From: Bryoerythrophyllum caledonicum
Lineage: Eukaryota; Streptophyta; Bryopsida; Pottiales; Pottiaceae
NCBI GenBank assembly: GCA_963971425.1
Contig: OZ020520.1
Span: 10,229,807-10,293,806, forward strand
Direction of reading: 5' to 3'
DNA: 64,000 bases
Positions 11,793 through 23,818 of the stretch are shown here, piece after piece. Below the pieces are notes generated by a model. That model was not told the origin of the DNA. It saw only the letters and a list, made by a program, of their open reading frames with translations, and searched no databases. A program made the translations under genes and the position numbers. Numbering within the stretch: the stretch's first letter is position 1; each line of letters starts with the position of its first letter.

Positions 11793-14700
11793 ATGGTTGG
11801 AGGTCAAGTTATCAGTTTGATTGAAACTTTTGAGTCCAAGTTAGACGCAATCATGAACGTTGTCGCGGCTTTATCAACTAGAACTGCGGAGATTGAAGGA
11901 GTTATTGCAAGAATTCATAACGATGGCGCATCTAGGACAGCTCAAGGTGGAGTTCACCAACTTTACACTTCTACACCGGAAGAAGCAAGTTCGCATTTGG
12001 ATCGACAAGGCCCACCTGTTCAACAACAAAAGGAGCCTCGAATCAGCCTTCCAGATAAGTTTGATGGTACACGCTCAAAGTTTCGAGGATTCATCAATCA
12101 AATTCGATTAATAACGGTTTTGCAGCCTGAACACTATCAAACGAAAGTATCGCGTGTTGGATTGGTTGGAACGTTACTTACAGGGCAAGCTTTATCATGG
12201 TTTGCTCCATTCATCGACAAAGGCTCATCAATTTTGAACAACTTTGAAACCTTTCTGGAGGCATTTGCGGAAGCACTTGGAGAACATGACAAAACACGAT
12301 GGGCTACAACAAAGATTCGATCACTACGACAAGGAGTACGTTCGACATCAATCTATGCATAAGATTTCAGGCAATTAGCGTGCGACATCAACTAGGACAA
12401 AGAAGCCTTGATTTGTCAGTTCTATTGGGGTTTACGAGACGATGTGAAGGATTTATTATTGACTCTTCCTGATCCACGAACATTGAATGAAGCCATTAGT
12501 CAAGCCGTGAAGTGCAATAATAGATTGTTTCAACGGCGCCAAGATCAACGCTCCTCGACTTTATCAAGACTAGATACGACCCGTCACGCTCCAATCATGT
12601 CGGCAAATAGTCTGAATTCACATTCGGATTTAGAAGACATGCAAATTGATGCGGTACGATTTAAACCCCTTACTCCAGAAGAAAAAAAGCGTCGTATGGA
12701 GAAATGATTATGTTTGTATTGCGGTGACGAAGGTCACAAGGCTGGAAATTGTCCGAAGAAGCAAAATCGACACATCATCAAGACCAGAGGCGCAATCATT
12801 CAGGAATACGAAGATGCCCAACCACAATAGAAACCGTGCGGCTGGACAATTTCATTACGCAACGACAATCAGGTTTCTGTCTTTCCGCTCAACCTACCCG
12901 TTGTTTTACAGTCCCCTTGTCTTTAGGCCCTCAAAACCTCAAAACCTTAGCTTTATTAGATTCAGGAGCCCCAGCTTGTTTTTTAGATGAAGAATTGCCA
13001 AAGATCACACTATTCCTCTTATACAGAAATCCAAACCTGTTCATGTAGAAGTAATAGATGGACGACCTTTGTCCTCTGGAAGTGTCACTCATGAATCAAT
13101 ACCTATAGAAGTGACATTTGCAGGCCATAATATCCGTATTATTTTCAATATCATTAGAATCCGTCAAATCCTGTCATTCTTGGCCTTTCATGGTTAGAAA
13201 AACATAACCCATCTATAGATTGGAAGTTGCGGAAGGTGATATTCTGTACAAAACGTTCCAAGGAAAATCCTGTTTAAAAATCGCCAATCAAGAAGCCCTT
13301 ATTTCTTGGAGCAAAAGCATTCATAAAATCGTCGAAGGAGGGTACTCCATTTCTTATCTATGCGACTCCAATTTGCGAAAAAAAGACTCTTGCAACAAGT
13401 ATACCAGAGTAGTATAAAGATTTTGAAGATGTGTTTCACAAAAAAAACGCCGACATGCTACCGGAGCACCGACCATATGATTGTGCCATAGACTTACAAG
13501 AAGGTGCGCAACCACCTTTTGGCCCAATTTATAATCTATCGCAAACAGAGTTGACAGAGTTACGTCAATACATTGATGAGAATCTAGCCAAGAATTTAAT
13601 TCGGCACTCAAAGTCACCGGCGAGGGCACCCATTTTATTTGTAAAGAAGAAAGATGGTTCTCTACGGATGTGCGTAGACTATCGAGGTCTTAACAAGGTA
13701 ACAAAGAAAAATCGCTATCCGCTACCTTTGATCTCCAGTCTTCTTCAACAACTTGGGAGCGCCAAGATCTTTACAAAGATTGATTTGAAGGGAGCTTACA
13801 ACCTTGTACGAATCAAGGAAGGAGACGAATGGAAGACAACCTACCGTACGAGGTATAGCCATTTTGAATATAATGTCATGCCTTTTGGTCTTACCAACGC
13901 TCCGGCAGTTTTTCAACACATGATGAATGAAATTTTTTGAGAACACATAGACGATTTCGTTGTCATCTATTTAGATGATATTTTGATATTTTCTAAGAAC
14001 CGAGACGAGCACAAGAAACACGTTCGTTTGGTCCTCAAAAAATTACGCAAGCGGGGACTTTATGCCAAACTTGAGAAGTATATATTTCACCAACTTGAGA
14101 CGGAATTTCTAGGATACATTGCAACTACGGAGGACTTAAAGATCGATCCCAAGAAGGTGGAAACAATCATGTGCTGGGAAGTTCCAAAGACGGTTAGAGA
14201 CGTACAATGTTTTCTTGGATTTGCTAATTTTTATCGAGTCTTTATCAAGAATTACTCTCAAATAGCTGCTCCGCTCACTTGCTTGATTTGTAAAGACAAG
14301 CTTGAATGGGGGCCTTTAGCAGAGAAAGCGTTTCAAGATCGTAAAACGACATTTACCACAGCTTTAATCTTCGTACATCCGGACTTTACGAAGGCTTTCT
14401 ATTTAGAAACTGATGCTTCAGATTTTGCTTTAGGAGCTGTACTTTTATAAATGGGCGAAGGCGAGAAGCTCCATCTAGTTGCGTTATATTCTCGTAAGTT
14501 TTCTGCTGCCGAAATTAACTATGAGATCCACGACATGGAACTTTTTGCTATTGTGGATTCCTTTAAAGAGTGGTGCCACTTTCTTAAAGGAGCGGCGCAT
14601 CCGGTGATTGTATATACAGATCACAAGAACTTGGAGTATTTCATGTCCGCCCGGGTTTTGAATCGTCGTCAAGCTCGATAGAGTATGTCGCTATTTCGAT

Positions 14701-16312
14701 TTGACTTTGTTATCAATTATCGACCTGGTAAGGAATAAGGTTTGTCAGATGCACTATCGAGGAGATCGTATCTTACGCCACGGGCCGGAGAAGCAGCGTT
14801 TGATGATTGATCTACAATGTACGACATTGTTGAAGCTCGAGCATTTTCAACTTTCCGTTGCATTTGTGTCAATTGATGCTGACTTCCTCAATTAGGTACG
14901 TGCACGACTATTGAAGATTCCATAGCTCTTGATATCAAACAACGTGTCAATAATGGAAATTTCAAGGTAGAAGGCGATCTTTTGTACTTTGAAGAGCGAC
15001 TATATATTCCAAAAGGGCATGTACGACTCCGAGTTCTTCAATCTCGTCACGACTTTCCAGCCGCGGGACATTTTGGATTCAACAAGACATTAGAACATAT
15101 GTCCTGAAATTTCTGGTGGCCCAAGATGTGGAAGGATGTGAAGGATTTTTTCACCTCTTGTGACATTTGTTCAAGGTCAAAGAATCCTCGGCATCGCCCT
15201 TATGGTCTTCTACAACCTTTGCCTATTCCGCGTCGACCATGGTCTTCAGTTTCTATGGACTTCATTACGGATTTGCCGCTATCAAATTCTTTTGATAGCA
15301 CCTTTGTTGTGGTCGATCAACTTACAAAGATGGCACACTTTATTCCTTCTAAGAAGACATCATCAAGCGGAGACACGGCAAGATTTTTTCTTGATAACGT
15401 TTACCGGTATCACGGCCTACCAGACGACATCGTATCCGATCGAGGTACCCAGTTTGTATCAAAATTGTGGAGATCTCTTTTTGCTACATTGAAGGTGTAT
15501 ATCAAGCTTTCTTCGGCTTTCCATCCTCAAACCGATGGCCAAACGGAACGGGTTGATCAAGTCTTGGAGCAATATTTACGATGCAGCATCAACTATCAGC
15601 AAGACAACTGGACAGCATATCTATCGCTCGCAGAGTTTGCATATAACAACACTCTCCATGCTTCACCTCAGTAAACGCCATTTTATTCCAATTATGGCTA
15701 TCATCCGAAACTTGATTTGCTGATTTTGCCAACCATTAACAATCCAGCGGCTGAAGACTTTGCAAATCAACTATTACAGCTTCAAAATACTTTGAAGCTT
15801 CAACTACAAATGGCCCAAGATTCTTACAAGGCATCTGCAGATAAATTTCGGACTCAAGCACCGTCTTTCCACGTTGGAGATAAAGTATGGCTTCTTCGAC
15901 GGAATATCAAGACCAAACGGCCTTGTGATAAGTTGGACTACCGGCGATTGGGCCCATTTGTCATCAAGAAGCAAATCAATCCAGTGGCATTCCGTCTAGA
16001 GTTACCATCTACAATGAAGGTACATCCAGTTTTTCATGTTTTCTTTTAGAGCCTTACAAGGAATCATCCATTCCTGGAAGACGACAATCGGTACCACCTT
16101 CCATTGAAATCGATAATCATGTGGAATATGAGGTGGAAAAAGTTCTTGATTCTCGCCATAAACATGGCAAGTTGGAGTATTTTATTCATTGGCACGGCTA
16201 TGATATCAATGAGCACACGTGGGAACCAGCAAAAAATTTGGATAATGTGCCGCAAAAAATCCAGGAGTTTCATCAGTGCTATCCTGATAAGCCAAAGCCT
16301 TTCCAACAATAA
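11793..16312 (+). pseudogene. gypsy gag-pol region with chromodomain
   Basis: Gag begins MVGGQVISLIETFESKLDAI and contains a retrotransposon-gag core (LPDKFDGTRSKFRGFINQIR). A zinc knuckle (CLYCGDEGHKAGNC) lies at about 12710 and the protease motif ALLDSGAPA near 12950. Reverse transcriptase runs from about 13430 ([30 protein letters not shown]) to the YLDD box at about 13970. RNase H has YLETDASDFALGAVL (about 14400) and integrase has DFITDLPL, SDRGTQFVS and HPQTDGQTERV (about 15260-15560). The C-terminal chromodomain (16121-16312) reads [20 protein letters not shown] then [17 protein letters not shown]; in such elements this domain reads chromatin marks to guide integration. Fossil, several interruptions. 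Confidence 0.93.
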
Positions 16313-16466
16313 CTTCTTCTTGACGGCTCTTGACCTCTGACCTTATAAAGAAGGGGAGGAAGGAACCCGTGAACCGGTGGTTAGAAAGTATAAATTGCCG
16401 CTTAAATTCATTGGTTTTTGTCTATAGTTTGTTTTCTTTGTTATTGCCTTGTTTAGTTTCTACGTT

Positions 16467-16832
16467 ATGGAGAGCCAGGAGATAGATACTATGCCAGTCA
16501 TGTTATCTCAACCTAGTAGCTCACGAAGACGACCTCGAGACAAAGAGCCACCTATACCGCGAAGACAACCTCGAGATGAAGAACCACCTGCACCACAAAG
16601 ACGACGAAGGATACTGAGTAACAAGTCTCAAGTGATTGTATTTAAAGTAGAGCCTGCCTACGACGATATTGCTGAAGGAGTTTTTGCAGGACAGTTCCAC
16701 AATGAAGACACTGAAGTTTATGCCCAACACTATCGATGGCTGCAAGGACCGATGAACCACCTACCTCGAGAACGACAATTGGAGTTTGTCGCAGATTGTA
16801 TTCGACAAATTTTCAACTTTTTACAATGGTAG
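16467..16832 (+). CDS. Extra ORF downstream of gypsy integrase, unknown product
   Basis: An uninterrupted ORF of about 122 residues lies between the chromodomain and the 3' LTR, where some gypsy-type elements carry an additional gene. The N-terminal third is basic and repetitive (SSSRRRPRDKEPPIPRRQPR). The rest is acidic/aromatic (VFKVEPAYDDIAEGVFAGQF) and ends CIRQIFNFLQW. I see no signal peptide or membrane segment, so it does not look like an envelope protein. Function unknown; it may be a short-lived chance frame in the 3' untranslated region. Part of the element, listed because it is open. Confidence 0.45.
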   Translation: MESQEIDTMPVMLSQPSSSRRRPRDKEPPIPRRQPRDEEPPAPQRRRRILSNKSQVIVFKVEPAYDDIAEGVFAGQFHNEDTEVYAQHYRWLQGPMNHLPRERQLEFVADCIRQIFNFLQW

Positions 16833-16884
16833 GCTCGCGACAACCTAGACTTCTCGGAGACCTTGAAGCTAAAGGAGGGGGTAA

Positions 16885-17351
16885 TGTCACGGACATACCT
16901 TAGAAGACACGTTAGAAAGTCTTAGAAGACTCTAGAAGTTTCTAGAAGACTCTAGAAAGACTCTAGAAGATCCTGGAAGATTGTAGAAGGTTCTAGAAAG
17001 CCTTAGAAGACTCTAGGACACTCTAGGAAGTTGTTGAAAAAACTTTATAGTTCTTAAGAAGTTACTGGAGAAGCTTTTTATAGGAAGTTATTAGAGAAGC
17101 TTCATAGTTCTTAAGAAGTTACTGGAGAAGCTTCTTAGCTTGTATGGAAGTCGCTCGAGAAGCTTCCATAAGGGCCTTACGCCAACAGTATAAATAGGAG
17201 TGGAGGCTGAAGGTGTCTTCAGTCTCGACAACTCACTCTTGTGGTCTAGCCAAGGCCTTCTTGTATCTTGTTCTTGTTCTAGTTCTTGTTCTAATATCAA
17301 GTTAACTCTCTCTCTTGACTTCAATCCTTGTTATGAGTTTGGTCCCTGACA
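16885..17351 (+). repeat. 3' LTR of the gypsy element
   Basis: 467 bp, same length as the 5' copy. Every difference I counted is a transition, as expected from decay of methylated cytosines. Confidence 0.93.
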
Positions 17352-18680
17352 GTCATACTAAAAATGCTTCATGAAAATTTATATATGCAACCAAAATAGC
17401 CTTGTATAACCAAATGTTTTACAAGGGAAAATAGGGTCCAAATTTTTAATAAGGCTTGCCTTTTATTTACAAGATCTTAAATTGAGTTAAGGTTTATACA
17501 ACAAAATTCAAATGTAAACTCGTGTCTAATTCATTATTTTCCATTGAACTTTAACTATGGCATAAGGAAAAATGGCTCCCAAAAGTTTCAATCCTTGAAA
17601 ATGTCAAAAATTGACATTTTGGCAGCATATCTGAAAGTTAAAATTCAATCATAGTTATTATTCATACATATTATTTTACTAAGGGATAGTCACACGTTTT
17701 CAAAAGTTTTTCAATTGGTGGCAAATATAGTTAGTAATAAGGAAGTTATATTTGATCATGTACCTACTATCCATCATACAATGAATCTTTAAAATATTAA
17801 AAATTTTCTTTTGTCTTATTATATATTTGAATGTGGTTTTAAATCACAAATCAAAGTTACTAGAAACATACGGTTATCTATATCCAAGGTATGTATTATC
17901 ATTTATTGATGAATATTTGGGGCATTTTGTGATCCATCAAGTTCTCACTTGTATAAACTTGTAGGAATTTATGTAATGGCTCTATTGAATAAGAAATCTC
18001 TACATACAAATATCAAATGTAATATAAATCTTTTTATCTTCAAAATAAGTTATAGAGTTTTTTGCCAAAGTGTAACATGTTCAAAAGTTTTTAGATTTTC
18101 TTATATTGTGAACTTTTGTTATGTTTTAGCCAATAATAAACAACACCATACCTCTCCTTGATTACAACACATTTTGCCCGCTCAAATTCAACCCAACATT
18201 GCTACTACACACTTCGCTCATTTAAAGAATCCACTATAACCAGCTCCGGAGAATGACAAAGAGAGAAATCTGGCTATGGAATTTTCAATGACTCAAAAGA
18301 ATTAAAAGTATCCAAAAGACTCCATGGACTACAAAACATACCTACAACAGAAATGATGGCCATCTACAAAACACTTTAGATCCTAACCACCAAATATTCA
18401 AATGAGCTCGCTAACATCTTCAACGACTACGTTAATGTACTATACCTTTTAAATACATAAATACAACACCCATCCATGCATAACAACCACCCGGACAAAA
18501 TCATCCTCAAATCAATGGTACAAATGCTACCATCACACACATAACCCTCTAAACTATATAAAGTATGAGCCCACGCCAACATTGCATGCAACGAGAAAGT
18601 TGACGAACTAGCCAAAACTAGCAGAGGTAAAGACCATAGATATGCTAAATATGCACACGCACACGCACACATAACGCAAT
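17352..18680. other. AT-rich intergenic stretch, nothing firm
   Basis: Mostly AT-rich. On the minus strand at 18427-18672 a frame reads AMLAWAHTLYSLEG, faintly like the AMLAWALIYVMDLV of the kinase relic at 25.4-27.0 kb, but the similarity stops there and I do not call a gene. Confidence 0.4.
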
Positions 18681-18904
18681 TAGGGTTGTCTATTGTGTTG
18701 TGACGGCAACCAAATCCGTCACAATGTCACGTTACAATGTCATGCAGTCATTGTGACCATCGTAACAACATTGTGACTGAGTTATTTTTACGTCTAAATA
18801 TTCAATATTTATATTTACCTCCATAGAAACACGTTGGATACACAATGAAATTTGTGCGCCACATGTCATTAACAAGGTAGTTACATGCGTGGTAATTTAC
18901 AGCA

Positions 18905-19250
18905 TTGCCCACAATCCCCGTCCGCGCCCCGTCCGGGCACTCTACTCCCCATTTGCTCCCCATCCGCATACCATTTATAGTCCCCATTCTCGTTCCGTCC
19001 GCATCCCATCCGCGCACTCATCCAAGCCGCTCTCCATCCGCTACTAATCCACAGTTACCATCTGCAGTCCCCATCTGTCTCCATTCCCTCCTCATTTGTG
19101 GTTCCCATCCCTCTCCATCCACGCCCCATCAACATTGTCCCTATCCCATGTCCCCTTCGGACCCCGTCCATCCGCTCCTCCATCCGCCCAACGTCCATCG
19201 CCCGTCCAGATTTGCGCTTTATGCACGGCCCATCCGTGCTAGCCGTCTAC
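18905..19250 (+). repeat. GC-rich subterminal array (CCCCATCCGC-like units)
   Basis: Degenerate tandem units built on CCCCATCCGC and CCCGTCCGC, in sharp contrast to the AT-rich flanks. It gives long artificial open frames rich in H, P, S and R. Comparable arrays lie inside element I. Confidence 0.65.
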
Positions 19251-19420
19251 ATGCTCCATAAAAATTCAAATATAAATTACAGCCGTCACATGTAGCCTTG
19301 TTTATTCTCGCATAGTGCATATCAAGACCTTGGATTCTTTGTACAAGAATGCATTGCATGAGACTCCATTGTTGAGAAGGTTTGAGGAATCCTTGGTAAC
19401 ACTTTCATTCTTGCTACACC

Positions 19421-19621
19421 ATGCCGCGTCGAAATTTTGTATGGGATCTATGGTACAAAGACATGAATAACGTTCCTTCAAGATCCACACAAGAAGTGAA
19501 ATGTCGGTTTTGTTTTCAAATCATGACCTATAGAGCGGACATAATGTTGTCGTACATGGGGTACCGTCCTCGTAACGGTGCAAAACATGATGTTCAAGTG
19601 TGTAAGATGGTGCTTCTATAG
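19421..19621 (+). pseudogene. BED-type zinc finger fragment of a hAT-like transposase
   Basis: Frame MPRRNFVWDLWYKDMNN followed by VKCRFCFQIMTYRA and GAKHDVQVCKM. The tryptophan-rich start, the C-x2-C pair (KCRFC) and the downstream H...C spacing fit the BED finger that hAT transposases use to bind DNA. Only the N-terminal 66 residues are open; related coding-like sequence (NNLSLRLDNEDEVWVEP) continues, broken, to about 19735. No catalytic domain remains before element A begins at 19834. It sits 740 bp inside the CAGGG-type end, where a hAT transposase would start. Confidence 0.5.
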
Positions 19622-20284
19622 GTGTGTGTGTTGTTTCAAGAATGTGATGGAGGAGTTTTGGATTGTCCTAATGTTGCCAACAATTTATCCCTCCGTCTAG
19701 ACAACGAAGATGAAGTTTGGGTGGAACCTTGATTACCACTGTCTCTGAACAATGACGTCGAGGAAGTTCAAATTTTGCAAACCACTCGTGACGTGGAACC
19801 GACATAGGTAGATATGGAACCTCAAGAGCAACGTGTGGGAAGGCATTCCCACTTGCTTCCGGACACTTGCACTAGATCCGGAAAGAAATGGAAGAAAATT
19901 AAAAAAATTAGGTAGTAAGCTTTTCTTTATTAGCATAAATAGGTCCTAAGTAGAAATAAAGTTTCACTGCTAAACCGGCATCCTTAAAAAGGACAATTCC
20001 GGCACTTTTCCGGAGGTCCAGAACCGGAGTACGGTGGAGTTCGGAACCGGTTGTTCTACATCGGATGATATCCGGATCCAAAACCATCATCATGACCCCC
20101 AACGGTATCCGTACATCGTGCCAGATATATAACGCGTCTGCCAGCAGAGGGCTCCATCATTCTAGTTTGTTGTTTCCTGCGCTCTCTGCTCTCTTCTGCT
20201 TCTCTGCGCCTTTTGTCTTCTAATTCTCTAGTGCAGAAGTAGTCTAGACTCGAGAGACTTTGTGAGGTCAGTGCGTGCAAGGTT

Positions 20285-21950
20285 TTGGAAACGATTTTGA
20301 GGCGTAAGCACACCAAGAAGTGGGGCCGGATGGTGGGGAAGAAAGGCAAGACTCCGGCCGCCGGAACCCTACTTCTCCAGAAGGTGGCGTTGGAGCTGCC
20401 GACTTCGGAGGAAGAGTTTAGGGTTTTTGAGAATTACCTAGAGCTGATGGGCTGCAACGGACTTCTCGGAGCGCCGTGGGCATTCCAAAGCGAGGCGATG
20501 GTGACGGAGCTCGTGGGGAAGCCGCCAAACTAGTACGAAAGATGCACCCGGGCACATCCGAAAGGATGGAGTACAACGATCTGAAGGGACACCTACAGTT
20601 TCCGGCCGGGGGTAGTCAAGGTGGCGGAGCACGAGGACAACCTGCTGAAGGGAGAGTTCTTGCAGAAGGCCAACCCTAAAGACGGGTACGTCTTCAGCAA
20701 TCTAACGGATCCGGACGCCAGGTTAGTCGTCGCCTTCCTAAACCCTATCTTCCATCCAAAGAAACCGAAGAGGATAGTCGCGAGGTTAGCTAGTGTGATC
20801 CTAGGAGCGATGAGAGGAAAGCATAAAATGGACTGGACAATCCTGATGGGAGACCAAGTCGACCGGATGGTCAAGAATCTTCCCAAGGCCCGGAAGACAA
20901 CCACGCCCCTCTCAACCTATGTGGCGCATATATACGCCAAGAAGAAGATGCTTAGTCCGGAGGAGCAGGACGAGTTTGATAAACTATTGAGCATCGAGTC
21001 TTATGGTGGATGGGAGACAGACGACGGGAAGGACGTCTCGGACGACTCGGAGTCGCAGACATCATCATCCCTGCCCGTCACCAAAAGATCCTGGAAGTGG
21101 AGCAGGTCAATTCAGAAGACTCCGGAACCCTCAGGTCTGAGCCAGCCTCCGGAAGAGATGGAGACCCAAAGCATGACCAAGGTACCAACCTCTAGAACAC
21201 CACCGGCCGAACCCTATAGCTTTGGAGTAGAGAAGGGATCGACTTTTGCCCCGACAATGATCGATCGCATTCCGGAGGACGTTGCGGAGCTCTGCTAGCA
21301 TGTGGTCTGGCGGTCAAGGATCCAGGAAGGTGAGGTCAGGGAGCGGAAAACCATGATCATGGCTATCATGGAAGAGGTGGAGACAAACGACTCCGTGAAT
21401 CTCCTTCCACAACTCCAGCAGCTGAAGGCCACGGAGGTCTTGGTCCAACAACAAACCACCCTTAATCAAACCAATGTCTGGCTCTCGAAGCGAGTGAAGC
21501 AGGCGGAGGCTGCACAAGAAGCGACCCAACAAGCGAGAGCCAAGGCGGAAGCAAAGGTCCGAACCACCACCCAGGCCTTGACGGAGGTTCGTGCCTCCCT
21601 CGACTTTCTGATAGATATAGTCAACCGGGCTTTCCTCTAGAGTCTACACCGAGAGCCTGGAGAAGGATGAGAAACTCAACAGGGTGCAGATCATCCGTTT
21701 TCTTCTACTAGAGCAAGATGCAGGAGCTAGTGAAGAACCTGACCCCCGCAGCTCCAAAGGCACCCGAGGTTCTAGTTCCGGAGGCAATACTTGCGACACT
21801 GACCAGAGCCGGGCCATCTGGAACTCTACCCGAACCTGTAGCCAGAACACCACAAACGCTGGCCGGAGGTTTCAATGACCTCATTGGGCCTCCGGATTTA
21901 GCCTCTCCGATGAGCTGGAGCGGGGTGCCCTTTCCAAGCACGGAGACCCT
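20285..21950 (+). pseudogene. gag-like coding region of element A
   Basis: The core reads DGYVFSNLTDPDARLVVAFL, NPIFHPKKPKRIVAR, MDWTILMGDQVDRMV and TPLSTYVAHIYAKKKML, then an acidic serine-rich linker, then a predicted coiled coil (21300-21640, rich in E, Q, A and L). The same core recurs in elements B, C, D, E and F, so it is a conserved mobile-element protein and not host sequence. It has no zinc knuckle that I can find. The assignment as gag rests on position and architecture, not on a named domain. Confidence 0.55.
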
Positions 21951-23181
21951 CTAGAAATGGCAGAGTGTCATTCCGGGAGGCCTCTCACAAGAAACCCCTA
22001 TATTTTTCCAAATTCCGTCAGAGTCTCCTTCTCCGGTTCAACCACGGGCAGCCCCTCCACTTCGCAGTCAAGCGACGGTTGACATGGATGTCAGCCTCAG
22101 CGGAAGTTTTCGGGACCTACCCAACCCTTGAGTCCAGTCGCCTTTACCACAGACCGGCGCACCAATAGCAAAGGATCCGGACTCTCCTTGCGGACAGAAG
22201 AACAAGGAGCCCGAGTCTACGCCGGAGCCACCAACGACCACTGCGGAGCAGCCACAGGCCAGTGCGGCCGCAAAAGAGGTAATCCCTGGGCGTAAAAGTC
22301 TTAGGAAGAAGAACCGGATTACTCCGTAGTTAGGGTCTTTAGTCAGCTAGCTTTAGTAGCGATTAACGATGGGGCTCAGAGTTGCACCCGGCTATCAAAC
22401 CATAAGCTAAAGAATACCTTAAACTGGTTTATTAGTTAGAAGTGGAAAAACCGGATCTTAGATCCATAAATTCCGGATATGAGATTTGAAATCCGGATTT
22501 TTAGGAATAAGATCTTTTAAGATAAGATTTCCCGAATTTCAAGCGGATAAGGTAGGCTTTTAGATTCCAGAGTTCAGTTAGTACTTATTAGGTGAGTCTT
22601 AGTTAGCTCATCATCTTGTTTTCTCTCATGAAGAGCATTTTCCATCTATCACATTTTCTCTTCTTGAACTTGTGGTGATTCGGTCTTCTTTTCTGTGAGG
22701 GAACGGATCCATTGTGGTTGGTGTATTGTGATTTAAGTTCTTATGTATGAGTATTGCAAGGGTTGCATCTAGAATAACCGGTTGGGGCTTGCATTGGGAG
22801 ATCGCCCGGAAGAGTTGTAGGAGAGGTTAGGTAAAGACCTGGCAATCCATAGGGAATGGAAGTAGCCAGGAGGGGGGAGGAATGCACTGCAGGGGTGGGC
22901 CTGGTAGTTTTTAGGGCACGGAATATCCGTGTGAATCCGGATTTTGGTTGAGGCCGGAATTTTCCCTTACGATAGACGAAAAAACCCGATGTGTATGTCT
23001 AGAAGGAAGTCTATTTACAAAACAATAACATTCATTTAGTAGAACTGTGACTGTAGAATCAACCGGAATGTCGTTGTAGTCCGGATCAACCTCTGTGTGA
23101 CCGCATCCGGAAGGCCATCTAGATGATGTGAGAGCGCCGGTCTAGCGCAACAAATCAACCAGTGGTTAGCGGAGTAGGGAG

Positions 23182-23265
23182 AGTGGGTGTGTAGCCACTC
23201 TAAGTCACAAGATAGTGGGGAATCCGGCCAGTTATACAAAACATGATCAGTGGCACCCGGCCACT
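23182..23265 (+). repeat. Series of three AGTGG/CCACT stem-loops
   Basis: Three short hairpins: 23182-23199 (AGTGG, 8-nt loop, CCACT), 23214-23232 (imperfect) and 23249-23265. The equivalent series in element B is at 45572-45654, and a 7-bp version lies at 47949-47966. Confidence 0.6.
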
Positions 23266-23362
23266 CGCTTAAAAACTCTGAAAGAGGCTCTGACTGAAGT
23301 TATCTGGGATCCGGAAGGATTGGCAAGCTGAGTGTCAAAACTCCAGAATCCGGAAGGATCCG

Positions 23363-23497
23363 AAAGAAGAAGAAGAACGGCGGTCTCCGTGAGGGGGCCG
23401 GCGTAAGTAAAGTGTCCGTTCATTCCACCACTAAGTCCATGCCCACCGGGCATGGGTTAGTAGAATGGAACTACTTCCCCCTTTCGAGGGTGGACAC
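23363..23497 (+). ncRNA. Folded noncoding module, copy 1
   Basis: Starts in an AAGAAGAAGAAC purine tract. Possible stems: GGTC with GGCC (about 23383-23398); GTGTCC (23412-23417) with GGACAC (23492-23497); inside it CATTC/GAATG and CTAA/TTAG; a perfect 8-bp hairpin CCATGCCC-ACC-GGGCATGG (23437-23455); and CCC-TTTCGA-GGG near the end. Four further copies (29533, 42598, 51601, 59011) keep the pairing potential with different bases. Whether it is transcribed is unknown; no RNA family recognised. Confidence 0.5.
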
Positions 23498-23818
23498 TAT
23501 ATACCCAGTAACAAGTAACCAGTACCAAAAGACCCTAGGTCCCCAAAGGATCCGAATGGTAGATTAAGAGATAAATAGGAAAGCTTACCAGAGGAGAAGA
23601 GTGTGGTAGTTAGTTAGTTTTTAAACTTATCATTTAGAGAAGAAACAATAGGTCTATGTGGGATCAAATTTAGAGCGGATATTTTGGGTACATTTAGCTA
23701 CAACTAAGTGCTATCCGGAGGAATACTCACTCTACGAACTGCAACACTACGTTAGCTCTCTTTGACCAAGGGTTTCAACTCTTTCGCAAATCAACTTTTG
23801 GATAGGGTTTGGTCTAGT

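Larger units (their letters stand above)
11051..17351 (+). mobile_element. Ty3/gypsy chromodomain retrotransposon fossil
   Basis: A full-length chromovirus-type element: 467-bp LTRs at each end (TGTCACGGACATACC...GGTCCCTGACA), perfect target duplication GTCAT (11046-11050 and 17352-17356), then gag, zinc knuckle, protease, reverse transcriptase, RNase H, integrase and chromodomain, the order of Ty3/gypsy. A polypurine tract (AAAGGAGGGGGT) precedes the 3' LTR. The polyprotein frame is broken at roughly eight places. I count nine differences between the two LTRs, about 2 percent, so it is younger than the copia element. Confidence 0.95.
18681..19833 (+). mobile_element. Left part of a hAT-like DNA transposon
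   Basis: Starts TAGGGTTGTCTATTG, the same TAGGGTTGTC end seen at element II and, as CAGGGTTGTC, at element I. A GC-rich subterminal array follows, then a BED-type zinc finger reading frame. The element is cut at 19834 by the LTR of gag-only element A; I did not find its right end, so no target duplication could be tested. Confidence 0.55.
22361..23818 (+). other. Noncoding 3' region of element A
   Basis: Begins with GATTAACGATGGGGCTC (22361-22377), a block that recurs after gag in B (44730), E (52714-52730, minus), C (46011-46020, minus) and at 56619. It is followed by the stem-loop series and the folded module described separately. No coding potential. Confidence 0.6.

Noticed and set aside
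18427-18672. Possible second kinase relic on the minus strand
   Set aside because: Only a short AMLAWA-type match to the kinase at 26.0 kb; the catalytic motifs that should follow are not there.
18905-19261. 118-residue frame rich in H, P, S and R
   Set aside because: Encoded by the CCCCATCCGC array; composition follows the repeat.
23363-23497. Hammerhead ribozyme or group II intron domain
   Set aside because: No CUGAUGA...GAAA core and no domain V signature, so the module is reported as unassigned.
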